Below, in pieces: positions 1 to 6,218 of a DNA stretch of 11,474 bases. The notes beneath the pieces are model-generated. The model was not told the origin of the DNA, did no database searches, and saw only the letters and a program-made list of their open reading frames with translations. Positions within the stretch are counted from its first letter, which is position 1; the number at the start of each line of letters is the position of its first letter. A program made the translations under genes and the position numbers. The stretch spans positions 1-11,474 of the forward strand of contig JALZUH010000037.1 of NCBI GenBank assembly GCA_023301645.1, written 5' to 3'. Origin of the DNA: Akkermansiaceae bacterium. Its GTDB lineage: Bacteria; Verrucomicrobiota; Verrucomicrobiia; Verrucomicrobiales; Akkermansiaceae.

Positions 1-290
1 CTGAAGCTCATGGGCTAGAAGAGCTCATTACCCATAAGAAAAATGCGATTCAGAACGGGCAGACATTAGCTCCAGAGCGTGTGGCAGAAATCCTTACCGC
101 TGCCAACCAAACCGACGCAGCTAGTGCCGACGAGCGGTGCTCCCTTGTCACGGGCGCATCATATATCATGGTTACAGCCTCTATAAGTAAAAATGGGTCA
201 GGAACGATCTCTGCACATAGCTATGCTGTCAATAACGACGGTAGCTTCTCGATGAATTACCGACACGAAAACTCAACTCGTTATCCATAA
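1..290 (+). CDS. C-terminal fragment, possible type II secretion/pilus minor pseudopilin (GspK-like)
   Basis: An open frame runs from the window edge (first full codon at base 3) to a TAA at 288-290, giving about 95 residues of the end of a longer protein; its start is outside the window. An ATG-like start inside it is not needed, because the frame is open to the edge. The tail has a charged helix (EELITHKK, then APERVAEIL), then a beta-rich segment with SYIMVTASIS and GTISAHSYAV and a closing SFSMNYRHEN. This order, an S-x-[FY] strand, a small-residue strand and a final aromatic-R-x-E motif, is like the C-terminus of GspK minor pseudopilins, which cap type II secretion pseudopili in the periplasm. 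The resemblance is by eye on a short fragment, so the family call is tentative. That a coding region ends here is more certain than its identity. Confidence 0.45.
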   Translation, partial: EAHGLEELITHKKNAIQNGQTLAPERVAEILTAANQTDAASADERCSLVTGASYIMVTASISKNGSGTISAHSYAVNNDGSFSMNYRHENSTRYP

Positions 291-339
291 GCTGGTGACT
301 ACCACACTTAGCTTTACCACCTAAAAAGGCTCAAGAAGA

Positions 340-2061
340 CTATCGACCAATCCCATCGAGTGCTTTTTGGAAACCCATCTGAGAGGTGTTGTTATTAGGG
401 CGTTTTCTAAGAGCGTCTTGGTAGCTTTCTTGTGCCTTTTGGAAGTCTTTTTTCAGCATGTAATACTCCGCCGTGCGCTGCTCCATAGGAATCATCACAC
501 TAGCTGGCATCATTAAGGATGTGTAGCCTTGGCGACTAGCAGCTGAGCTAAACCACCCGGGTGCTGAGATCTGATCGGCAGCCTTACCACTCATCGCGAT
601 CAGTCCAGTGAGCTCTAGGTTGTAGACAGTCATTGAAACCATGGCTTCGTAGTATGAATTATACTCCGCTGTGTTTTTCACAGGAGCTAGTGCCTTGGTC
701 ATATCTTGGAGCTTTTGCGCAAGGCTGACTCGGTGGAGTGACTTAGCGCCATCCTGTGAACCTGCTTCGATCGCCTTTCGCGCGCCAATGTATAGACTGA
801 TGGACTCTATGTATAAGCCGATAAATGATGGTGTTTTCTGACTCCTGAAATACGGCTTGAGCTCGTCTTTATCAGGAAGCGATCGATGGGCTAGCTCCAT
901 GTCTCCTTTATTTCCACGGGCAATGTAGAGCTGGGCTGGCAGTGTGTGTCCGCGCCATAGAAGTGTCTGACTACCAGTAGCGGTGAGTCGCTTACTGTCG
1001 ACTTTCAGCGAACGTATTTGCTGGGCTACTTCCATCGCAGCACTAAAGTCTCCGCTCTGGTAAAGTGTATCTGCCAGATAGCACATTGATTTGATGTAGC
1101 CTTCGCAGTCGCTGTGGCTGACGCCATCTTCCTGCATGTAGGTGCTATAGCTCTCGGCGGCTTGTCTGAAGGCAGACTCAGCCGCCTCGTAATCTCCCGT
1201 GAGGTAGAGAAAGTGACCTGCAGCGTGGTGCCAAGGTGCCATATCAGGGAAGTTCTCAGTCAGAGAGTGGGCAGAAGGTAGAACATCGATGGTGAAGTCT
1301 GTGCGCTCTATGGGTGCTGATACCATGAGCGAGAGAAGGAAACCCTTGACCAGTGGGCTATCTGGCTGGCTCTCAAGTAGCGCGCGCGTCTGGCTTAATA
1401 CCTCTTTCTGGGCAGGTGTCGCGAAGCCATTGGCGTCATAGGCTCCTCGTGATAGAAAGAGACTTGTGACCACCGCTATGCTGTAGCTTGGGTTCTCCGC
1501 AGCGATTTGGCGAAACATACCACGAGCAACACTTGGACCAGAGGCGACAAGGTGGGCTATAGCGACGGCGAATTGCTTTTCGACATGGGAAAATGTTGCG
1601 ACCCCTCCCGCCTTGGTCACAGCATCATCAACCTCGACAAGGTCAAGTATTCTAGCGACGGCTGCTACACGGTAGGCTGAATACTCACCGTGAGGTCTAG
1701 CATTGGATAATGCCACCCCTGCATATGCCATCAAGCACTCTGGATCAGCCTGTAGAGCTGCTGAAAAATGCCTGTAGGCTTCGAAGTCCCATTGGGCATA
1801 TATGAGGGAGAATCCCTGCTGAACATGATTGCGAGCCAGTTTAGAGGAAGAGGTCATAATCACCTCGTCCTGGACTAGGTTCGGGCGAACTTTAGGCCGT
1901 GGCATCGCAGCTACGCGGCGGGCAATCACGTCTTCAAGAGAGTGTGCTTTTTGGGAAACCTTTTGATCTACAGCGGGTGTTTGAGCCATGCTATCGACCA
2001 CCATGGAGCCGGTCATCGTGAGACAGATCACGGGTAGGGCAAAGCGCTTATTGAGTAACAT
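340..2061 (-). CDS. Secreted tetratricopeptide-repeat protein of unknown function
   Basis: A 573-residue protein from the ATG at 2061. The frame extends upstream to a TTG at 2139, but the ATG is preferred because it starts directly with a signal peptide: a basic start (MLLNKRF), a hydrophobic core to about residue 22 and an SMA-Q cleavage site near residue 26. The mature protein is therefore probably periplasmic or outer-envelope. TPR-like helix pairs are visible at about 79-112 (WDFEAYRHFSAALQADP), 277-307 (LYLTGDYEAAESAFRQA), 325-352 (LYQSGDFSAAMEVAQQI) and 528-557 (FQKAQESYQDALRKRPNN). The rest is helical with no catalytic motif I recognise. TPR proteins are usually protein-interaction scaffolds; the partner here is unknown. 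It is divergent from aroC across 135 bases. No Shine-Dalgarno sequence precedes the ATG, but the motif GGCTAATAGTC lies 5 bases upstream. Confidence 0.85.
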   Translation of the reverse strand: MLLNKRFALPVICLTMTGSMVVDSMAQTPAVDQKVSQKAHSLEDVIARRVAAMPRPKVRPNLVQDEVIMTSSSKLARNHVQQGFSLIYAQWDFEAYRHFSAALQADPECLMAYAGVALSNARPHGEYSAYRVAAVARILDLVEVDDAVTKAGGVATFSHVEKQFAVAIAHLVASGPSVARGMFRQIAAENPSYSIAVVTSLFLSRGAYDANGFATPAQKEVLSQTRALLESQPDSPLVKGFLLSLMVSAPIERTDFTIDVLPSAHSLTENFPDMAPWHHAAGHFLYLTGDYEAAESAFRQAAESYSTYMQEDGVSHSDCEGYIKSMCYLADTLYQSGDFSAAMEVAQQIRSLKVDSKRLTATGSQTLLWRGHTLPAQLYIARGNKGDMELAHRSLPDKDELKPYFRSQKTPSFIGLYIESISLYIGARKAIEAGSQDGAKSLHRVSLAQKLQDMTKALAPVKNTAEYNSYYEAMVSMTVYNLELTGLIAMSGKAADQISAPGWFSSAASRQGYTSLMMPASVMIPMEQRTAEYYMLKKDFQKAQESYQDALRKRPNNNTSQMGFQKALDGIGR

Positions 2062-2066
2062 GTTGT

Positions 2067-2077
2067 GACTATTAGCC
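2067..2077 (-). promoter_or_regulatory. GGCTAATAGTC motif upstream of the TPR gene, possible -10 region
   Basis: On the minus strand this 11-base sequence ends 5 bases before the ATG at 2061. The same 11 bases occur 4 bases before the AsmA-like gene's ATG (9436-9446). The core GCTAAT could be a -10 hexamer placed for a very short or absent leader. I see no good -35 at 16-18 bases here, so the promoter reading is weak; the shared sequence and position are what is observed. Confidence 0.3.
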
Positions 2078-2145
2078 ACTCTTAGCAGGCTCGCCAGTGT
2101 AAAAGGCGCCCTATCTGTCCGAATCCATGTTATTTTCAATGAATC

Positions 2146-2175
2146 TTGTAATCGCGTATTGAAAAAAAATCTAAT
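2146..2175 (+). promoter_or_regulatory. Candidate aroC promoter
   Basis: TTGTAA at 2146-2151 and TCTAAT at 2170-2175 are separated by 18 bases, matching sigma70-type -35 (4 of 6) and -10 (5 of 6) boxes. The spacer includes a run of eight A. Initiation about 7 bases past the -10 would give a leader of roughly 15 bases before the aroC ATG at 2197, with no Shine-Dalgarno sequence. The prediction is from sequence only. Confidence 0.35.
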
Positions 2176-2196
2176 TCTGCGAATTTATCTTCATCT

Positions 2197-3291
2197 ATGT
2201 CCAATAGCTTCGGTCAACTTTTTCGTATTACCACTTGGGGTGAATCTCATGGTGGAGGTGTCGGTGTCGTCATTGATGGCTGCCCCCCACGTATCCCACT
2301 ATCAGAGGAAGACATCCAAGTCGACCTCGACAGGCGTCGCCCAGGTCAGAGTGATATCGTCACCCCTCGTAAAGAGAGTGACACCTGTGAAATCCTCTCT
2401 GGAGTCTTCGAAGGTCACACGCTCGGCTCCCCTATCGCCATCCTCGTGCGAAACAAAGACCAGCGCCCTTCTTCCTATAATGAGATGAAGGACAAGTATC
2501 GCCCATCGCACGCCGACTACACCTATGATGCTAAGTATGGCACACGTGCATGGCACGGAGGTGGCAGAGCTTCTGCGCGTGAGACGATTGGTCGTGTAGC
2601 AGCTGCTGCTGTTGCCAAGAAAGTGCTCGCTAAACTCTACCCCGGCATTGAGATCCTAGCATGGGTCGACTCCATTCAGCACCTAGAGGCTAATGTCGAT
2701 CCAGCTACCGTCACATCTGAGATGATCGAGTCTAATATCGTTCGCACTGGTGACGCCCAGTCAGTCGAGCCGATGATCGATCTCATTAAGGCGACCCGCT
2801 CTGATGGTAACTCCGTAGGTGGAGTTGTTGAGTGTGTGGTGCGCGGTGTCCCAGCGGGCATTGGAAATCCTATTTTTGCGAAATTAGAAGCTGTCCTCGC
2901 TCAAGCGATGCTGAGTATTCCAGCGACCAAAGGTTTTGAAATCGGCTCTGGCTTCGCGGGCACAAAGCTCACTGGTGTAGAGCACAATGATGAGTTCTAC
3001 ATGAATGGCGAGAATGTCCGCACTACAACCAATCACTCAGGTGGTGTCCAAGGTGGTATCACCAATGGTGAAAACATAAGTTTCCGCACAGCATTCAAGC
3101 CCACGGCGACGATCATGACTGAGCAAAAAACCATCAATAAGCAGCATGAAGACACCGAGCTACAAGGGCGCGGACGTCACGACGCCTGTGTATTACCTCG
3201 TGCAGTCCCTATTGTAGAAGCAATGACTGCATTAGTATTACTCGACCATGCTCTAATCCAGCACGCACAGTGCGGTCCTCAGTGGGACTAG
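2197..3291 (+). CDS. aroC: Chorismate synthase
   Basis: A 364-residue cytoplasmic enzyme that converts 5-enolpyruvylshikimate-3-phosphate to chorismate, the last shared step to aromatic amino acids, folate and quinones; it needs reduced FMN. All family landmarks are present: the N-terminal SFGQLFRITTWGESHG (about residues 4-19), DLDRRRPGQS (about 43-52), the GGGRASARETIGR block (about 121-133), the TNHSGGVQGGITNG segment (about 278-291) and the late GRHDAC-LPRAVPIVEAM block. The family usually has GRHDPC, so the Ala for Pro is a small deviation. Length and start are normal. No Shine-Dalgarno sequence precedes the ATG. It is transcribed away from the TPR gene and is followed by a hairpin terminator candidate. 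Confidence 0.97.
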   Translation: MSNSFGQLFRITTWGESHGGGVGVVIDGCPPRIPLSEEDIQVDLDRRRPGQSDIVTPRKESDTCEILSGVFEGHTLGSPIAILVRNKDQRPSSYNEMKDKYRPSHADYTYDAKYGTRAWHGGGRASARETIGRVAAAAVAKKVLAKLYPGIEILAWVDSIQHLEANVDPATVTSEMIESNIVRTGDAQSVEPMIDLIKATRSDGNSVGGVVECVVRGVPAGIGNPIFAKLEAVLAQAMLSIPATKGFEIGSGFAGTKLTGVEHNDEFYMNGENVRTTTNHSGGVQGGITNGENISFRTAFKPTATIMTEQKTINKQHEDTELQGRGRHDACVLPRAVPIVEAMTALVLLDHALIQHAQCGPQWD

Positions 3292-3300
3292 TGCTCTATA

Positions 3301-3350
3301 CGTGACTCGCTCAGTGGCTCAGTGAGATGAGCTACTCACGATTCTTGTTT
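3301..3350 (+). terminator. Probable intrinsic terminator after aroC
   Basis: Starting 10 bases after the aroC stop, CGTGA pairs with TCACG and GCTCA pairs with TGAGC, separated by a small internal loop, over 3301-3340. The stem is followed by ATTCTTGTTT, a T-rich but interrupted tract. The position between aroC and the next same-strand gene supports a terminator; the imperfect stem and T-tract keep confidence moderate. Confidence 0.5.
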
Positions 3351-3388
3351 AAAGCCCTCTGTAAAAACGACCTTTTCCCAGCGGTTTC

Positions 3389-4183
3389 ATGGATTTACAA
3401 AACATCGAACCATCCCTACTCATTGCACTTGCTGTCGGGGTGGTGATTGTTGCCTTTATTGTCATTGGCTTTATCAAGGGGGTTGTTCGTATTATTCTCG
3501 CCCTTGTTTCGCTATCAGTTTCCTCCTATCTATCATGGCTAGGTTATGGGTTCTTCCAAGAGTTCACCCACGCAACATCGCAAATACCAAGTATTGGTGC
3601 TGGTAGTATCGGCATCACAAGCTTTGTGCTGATGATGAGGGTCATGCGCTTCATTATTAATCCCTTTAATAAGTCAAAAGCTGGATCGGCATTGGGCTTT
3701 GGTAAAGCAGGGGCGCTACTCAGCTTACTGGCCATTATTGTAGCTCTCTGGGTGAGTGGCACGGGTATTCGCTACATCGGCTCGATTGCAGAGCTTCGAA
3801 ACACCTATAATATTCTCAAAGAAAAGCCAACCAAGAGCAGAGACCAGACAACACTCCGCGTCAAAAACCTCATCGATGGCCATGCCACAGGCAAGCTACT
3901 CAGACACCTCGATCCTGTGAGTTCAGAGCAGCAGCTGACCTTTGCCAAGATTATGCTCATGTATCATGATGAGCCTACGCGCAGAAAAATGCTCAAGTCA
4001 CCTCGCTTCAACGAGCTATTCAACAGTAAGTCATTTCTAGAAACAGCCTACCTTAAGAAGGTGAAAAAACATGCCACTTATGGTCACTTCCTCGCGCTCT
4101 ATCATAATGAAAGTTTAGCGACCTACCTTAGTAAAAACCCACTTCAGGGCGAGTTTGAAACAGCTGGCTTCATGGATCAGTAG
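3389..4183 (+). CDS. CvpA-family-like inner membrane protein
   Basis: A 264-residue protein. The N-terminal 125 residues hold four hydrophobic helices at about 10-29, 31-56, 71-91 and 105-124. The turn GFIKGVVRIILALV between the first two is the pattern of CvpA (colicin V production) family proteins, which are four-helix inner membrane proteins of poorly defined envelope role. Residues about 135-264 are a hydrophilic, Lys/Arg-rich, probably cytoplasmic tail in which I recognise no domain. The membrane prediction is strong; the CvpA assignment rests on topology and the GFxxG turn and is moderate. The gene follows aroC after a terminator candidate, so it is probably transcribed separately. Its stop TAG directly abuts the opposite-strand stop of the pgeF-like gene. 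Confidence 0.7.
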   Translation: MDLQNIEPSLLIALAVGVVIVAFIVIGFIKGVVRIILALVSLSVSSYLSWLGYGFFQEFTHATSQIPSIGAGSIGITSFVLMMRVMRFIINPFNKSKAGSALGFGKAGALLSLLAIIVALWVSGTGIRYIGSIAELRNTYNILKEKPTKSRDQTTLRVKNLIDGHATGKLLRHLDPVSSEQQLTFAKIMLMYHDEPTRRKMLKSPRFNELFNSKSFLETAYLKKVKKHATYGHFLALYHNESLATYLSKNPLQGEFETAGFMDQ

Positions 4184-4861
4184 CTACTGAGAGTCACCTC
4201 TCATGCCGAGGAGAGCTAGCATCCTACCCGTAGCTCCTTTCTCCATCCTGTAGCTGTAGCTATGCTCAGTATCTAGGCTGGTGCAGACATCTGAGTCGGT
4301 GAAGTTCCCCTGCTCGACACCAGCAGTCAGTAGCTGGTTCTTAATGGTATCGGCGAAGTCCACTTCATACGCGGGAGGCCTGATACAGGGAGCCAGTGCG
4401 GCCACAATATCAGCAGGATTACTGCCGAACTGCTCGACCATGATCGCTATTGCCCTGCCTGTGATATTTACTTCTGTGCCTTTTTTACCAGAATGAAGCA
4501 GTGCGACTACGCCCTTGACGGAATCACTGAGGTAGACAGCTCCACAGTCAGCTACGTAGATACCTAAGAGAATATCTTCTTCTGCGGTGATAAGGCCATC
4601 CACACCTTGCCACGTTTGCCCCGCGTCACCTTGGTTTTCCTTTGTAATGACCGCAATATCACCACCATGGATCTGCTCAGCACGATGAAGATCCTGCCAC
4701 GTGTAGCCTGCCGCCTCTACGAATTGGCGGTGCGCTGGACTCAGTCGCTCCACGGTAGCATCACGGTCGGTATCGACAGGGACTCCAGGCACGCGACCAA
4801 TAAAGTCGGCATAGAATCTGGGATTGTTGTTGATTTTTTCTAAATAAAAAGGCGCCTGCAT
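4184..4861 (-). CDS. pgeF: PgeF/YfiH-family (laccase-domain, DUF152) protein
   Basis: A 225-residue cytoplasmic protein of the YfiH/YlmD family. Members are described as peptidoglycan-editing factors and as purine nucleoside phosphorylase/adenosine deaminase or copper oxidase enzymes. The metal ligands known for the family can be placed: His65 in AEQIHGGD, Cys106 in YVADCGAVYL and His123 in LLHSGKKGT. Other landmarks are VDGLIT (87-92), APCIRPPAYEVD (157-168) and the closing YSYRMEKGATGRMLALLGM. The usual AHAGWRGT is changed to LLHSGKKGT, losing the Trp and replacing Arg with Lys. The ATG at 4861 is the only sensible start, because an in-frame TAA lies five codons upstream and no other ATG occurs early. 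That ATG sits inside a strong hairpin. The gene lies downstream of marR on the same strand and converges on the CvpA-like gene with no spacer. Confidence 0.88.
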   Translation of the reverse strand: MQAPFYLEKINNNPRFYADFIGRVPGVPVDTDRDATVERLSPAHRQFVEAAGYTWQDLHRAEQIHGGDIAVITKENQGDAGQTWQGVDGLITAEEDILLGIYVADCGAVYLSDSVKGVVALLHSGKKGTEVNITGRAIAIMVEQFGSNPADIVAALAPCIRPPAYEVDFADTIKNQLLTAGVEQGNFTDSDVCTSLDTEHSYSYRMEKGATGRMLALLGMRGDSQ

Positions 4862-4890
4862 AACCCCAGTAGGTTAACGCAAGCGCCTTT
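4848..4890 (-). promoter_or_regulatory. Long hairpin enclosing the pgeF start codon, followed by a U-tract
   Basis: In minus-strand RNA, AAAGGCGCUUGC (4890-4879) pairs with GCAGGCGCCUUU (4859-4848) over 12 positions with one U-G wobble. Inside it UAACC (4876-4872) pairs with GGUUA (4865-4861) around a six-base loop. The AUG (4861-4859) falls in the 3' arm: A and G are paired and U is bulged. The 3' arm ends in a UUUUU run (4850-4846) and then AUUUA. The shape is that of an intrinsic terminator or attenuator, but it covers the first codons of pgeF. It could end marR transcripts, attenuate pgeF, or hide the start codon. Confidence 0.6.
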
Positions 4891-4914
4891 GATAACCAAG
4901 CCTCAGTATGAGTT

Positions 4915-4932
4915 GATGATTAAATAATCATC
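4915..4932. repeat. 18-base palindrome in the marR-pgeF gap
   Basis: GATGATTA-AA-TAATCATC has perfect 8-base arms around AA. An outer AACCA (4894-4898) and TGGTT (4936-4940) could extend it. It lies between the marR stop and the pgeF start and could be a regulator site or an RNA hairpin. The sequence does not decide between these. Confidence 0.5.
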
Positions 4933-4960
4933 TGCTGGTTGCTTTATTATTGATCGTTAT

Positions 4961-4976
4961 TTAGTCGGTTGACTAA
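4961..4976. repeat. Inverted repeat just after the marR stop
   Basis: TTAGTC-GGTT-GACTAA has perfect 6-base arms and a 4-base spacer, and lies 6 bases beyond the marR stop in the direction of transcription. No T-tract follows on the minus strand, so it is not a standard terminator. The 4-base spacer resembles two inverted repeats on the other side of marR (5458-5471 and 5525-5540), so an operator role is possible. Confidence 0.45.
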
Positions 4977-4982
4977 GTCGCG

Positions 4983-5429
4983 CTATACTTCGCGAGCTTG
5001 GATAGCTCGGTTCGCATGGTCGAATGTATCAGCTTCGTCATTATCCATCTCCGACATGATGTCTGAGAGATTGGTAGCGATTTCAGAGCGCATGTGAGCA
5101 ACGAGCTCAGTGCCCTTGCTTGTGATACGAACCATGATTTTACGGCGATCTTCAGCTGCGTGCACACGCTCGACATACTTTAGCTTCTCTAAACGGTCTA
5201 CAAGTCCAGTGGCGGCCGCTGTAGAATGTCCCATCTTCTTGGCAATATCTGACATCGTCAGGTATTCTTCGCTAGATAGATAGGCAAGTAAGAAGAACTG
5301 TGGAAATGATACACTGCCACGGCTCAGCTCACCTGAGAGGTTAAGAATGCAGGAACGCTGCGTAAAAAGAACAAAGTCGGCCAAACGATCAGTGTCGATA
5401 GGGCTAGTTTTGGAGGGACTAGTTTTCAT
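4983..5429 (-). CDS. MarR-family transcriptional regulator
   Basis: A 148-residue winged-helix regulator; members bind palindromic operators as dimers and release on binding a small ligand or on oxidation. The core is visible: helix-turn-helix LTMSDIAKKMGHSTAAATGL (57-76), VDRLEKLKYVERV and the wing AEDRRKIMVRITSKG (92-106) with the family-typical DRR. The ATG at 5429 is chosen because it gives the normal family length; the frame extends upstream to 5498 through unconvincing residues. The only cysteine is Cys27, in the first predicted helix. No Shine-Dalgarno sequence is present. Inverted repeats in the A+T-rich region upstream (5458-5563) suggest autoregulation. Likely targets, inferred from position only, are itself and the downstream pgeF. 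The ligand is unknown. Confidence 0.92.
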   Translation of the reverse strand: MKTSPSKTSPIDTDRLADFVLFTQRSCILNLSGELSRGSVSFPQFFLLAYLSSEEYLTMSDIAKKMGHSTAAATGLVDRLEKLKYVERVHAAEDRRKIMVRITSKGTELVAHMRSEIATNLSDIMSEMDNDEADTFDHANRAIQAREV

Positions 5430-5457
5430 AGGTTTGTTTAAGATCAGAGGTGAGAAC

Positions 5458-5563
5458 TTCACTTTTGTGAACACACATGAGACCTTGAAAATACACAAAA
5501 ATTAACTATCTCCAAGTTAAACTTTTTAAGAAAACTTAAATTTTGAACTTTTTTGTGAAAGTT
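5458..5563. promoter_or_regulatory. Cluster of four inverted repeats upstream of marR, candidate operators
   Basis: Four perfect inverted repeats lie within about 105 bases: TTCAC-TTTT-GTGAA (5458-5471), AAGTT-A-AACTT (5514-5524), TTTAAG-AAAA-CTTAAA (5525-5540) and AACTTT-TTTGTG-AAAGTT (5546-5563). The last three share the half-site AAGTT/AACTT or a close variant and are nearly contiguous. MarR-family proteins commonly bind palindromes in front of their own gene, so autoregulatory operators are a reasonable inference. The region is very A+T-rich, which makes chance A/T palindromes more likely; TTCAC/GTGAA is the least likely to be chance. Confidence 0.45.
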
Positions 5564-5634
5564 TTTATAAAAAATACTGATTTTTAGGGGGCCGTTGACC
5601 TTTATTAAATATAAATAAAAGTTTATTTTATGCT

Positions 5635-6015
5635 CTATTCTGGAATATCTAGCGTTATATCAGCGTCTTTTACAGTATGCTGAGGGCTCTGGTAGACCCC
5701 ATCACCGATATTTACGACTCCAGAGCGAATATCAGCTGCGACGTGCTCGCCAATTCTTTCGCCTGTCGCCATCAGATTACCTGCACTGATAATATCATTT
5801 GTTTCACCGTGTGACTGCAGGACATCACCTGCACGAGGCTTCCACGCACCGTATCGGCGGATAAATGCATAGCCTGCCGCCGCATTGACCTTACTCACCC
5901 TACCTACGAGTGTTGGCTGCTGCTCGACGACCGCTACAGGCTCAGTAGTTTTAGGAGAGCTACAGGAAGGCAGGATCAGTAATGCGCAGGTGGTAATTAT
6001 CAAGGTGACTTTCAT
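5635..6015 (-). CDS. Small predicted lipoprotein
   Basis: A 126-residue protein with a lipoprotein signal peptide: MKVTLIITTCALLILPSC, with lipobox L-P-S-C and lipidated Cys18. The mature part has an unstructured start rich in Pro, Thr and Val, then a compact beta-rich domain: LVGRVSKVNAAAGYAFIRR, a GAWKPRAGDVL turn, an ERIGEHVAADI segment and GVVNIGDGVYQ near the end. This pattern, a V-G-R-V-x-x-V-N strand, a turn with W and G-D, then A-D-I-x-x-G-x-x-x-x-G-D, is one I associate with short conserved verrucomicrobial envelope proteins of unknown function, from memory only. It lies upstream of marR on the same strand, but 205 bases and the operator cluster separate them, so co-transcription is unlikely. 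I see no good terminator after it. Confidence 0.75.
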   Translation of the reverse strand: MKVTLIITTCALLILPSCSSPKTTEPVAVVEQQPTLVGRVSKVNAAAGYAFIRRYGAWKPRAGDVLQSHGETNDIISAGNLMATGERIGEHVAADIRSGVVNIGDGVYQSPQHTVKDADITLDIPE

Positions 6016-6089
6016 AACTCGCTATTGTCTAAAACTTAACCACCATTGACTCCTAGTGCAACCATTTCTCATATGACCCACTCCAAGGG

Positions 6090-6117
6090 TAGACAATTTG
6101 CTAAGTCTCACTATAGT
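6090..6117 (+). promoter_or_regulatory. Candidate hemH promoter
   Basis: TAGACA (6090-6095, 5 of 6 to the -35 consensus) and TATAGT (6112-6117, 5 of 6 to the -10 consensus) are 16 bases apart. This would start transcription near 6124 and leave a leader of about 95 bases before the hemH ATG. The leader contains a small bulged hairpin (6134-6153, CTC-A-AGAC pairing with GTCTGAG) and a pyrimidine-rich stretch at about 6176-6210. The only other signals in this intergenic region are these; no riboswitch was recognised. Confidence 0.4.
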
Positions 6118-6218
6118 CATCTCGTTACTCCGTCTCAAGACTCAATGTCTGAGTGCCAGTAAGCCAAATTTTCATCACCCTCCTCACTTCTTTCTCAACT
6201 TTCCCACTACCAGAAACA

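Noticed and set aside
2062..2139. Upstream extension of the TPR gene to a TTG start
   Set aside because: The ATG at 2061 starts directly with a complete signal peptide; the added residues would put a hydrophilic block before it.
2159..2861. Overlapping open frames across aroC on both strands
   Set aside because: They lie within a gene with full family conservation and have compositionally odd products.
5430..5498. Upstream extension of marR
   Set aside because: It adds unconvincing residues across the candidate operator TTCAC-TTTT-GTGAA and exceeds normal family length.
5613..5628. AAATAAA-AG-TTTATTT as a terminator of the lipoprotein gene
   Set aside because: The stem is only A-T pairs with a 2-base loop, so it is too weak to call.
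6153..6218. GTG start for hemH
   Set aside because: The ATG at 6219 gives the conserved ferrochelatase N-terminus; the extension has no family resemblance.
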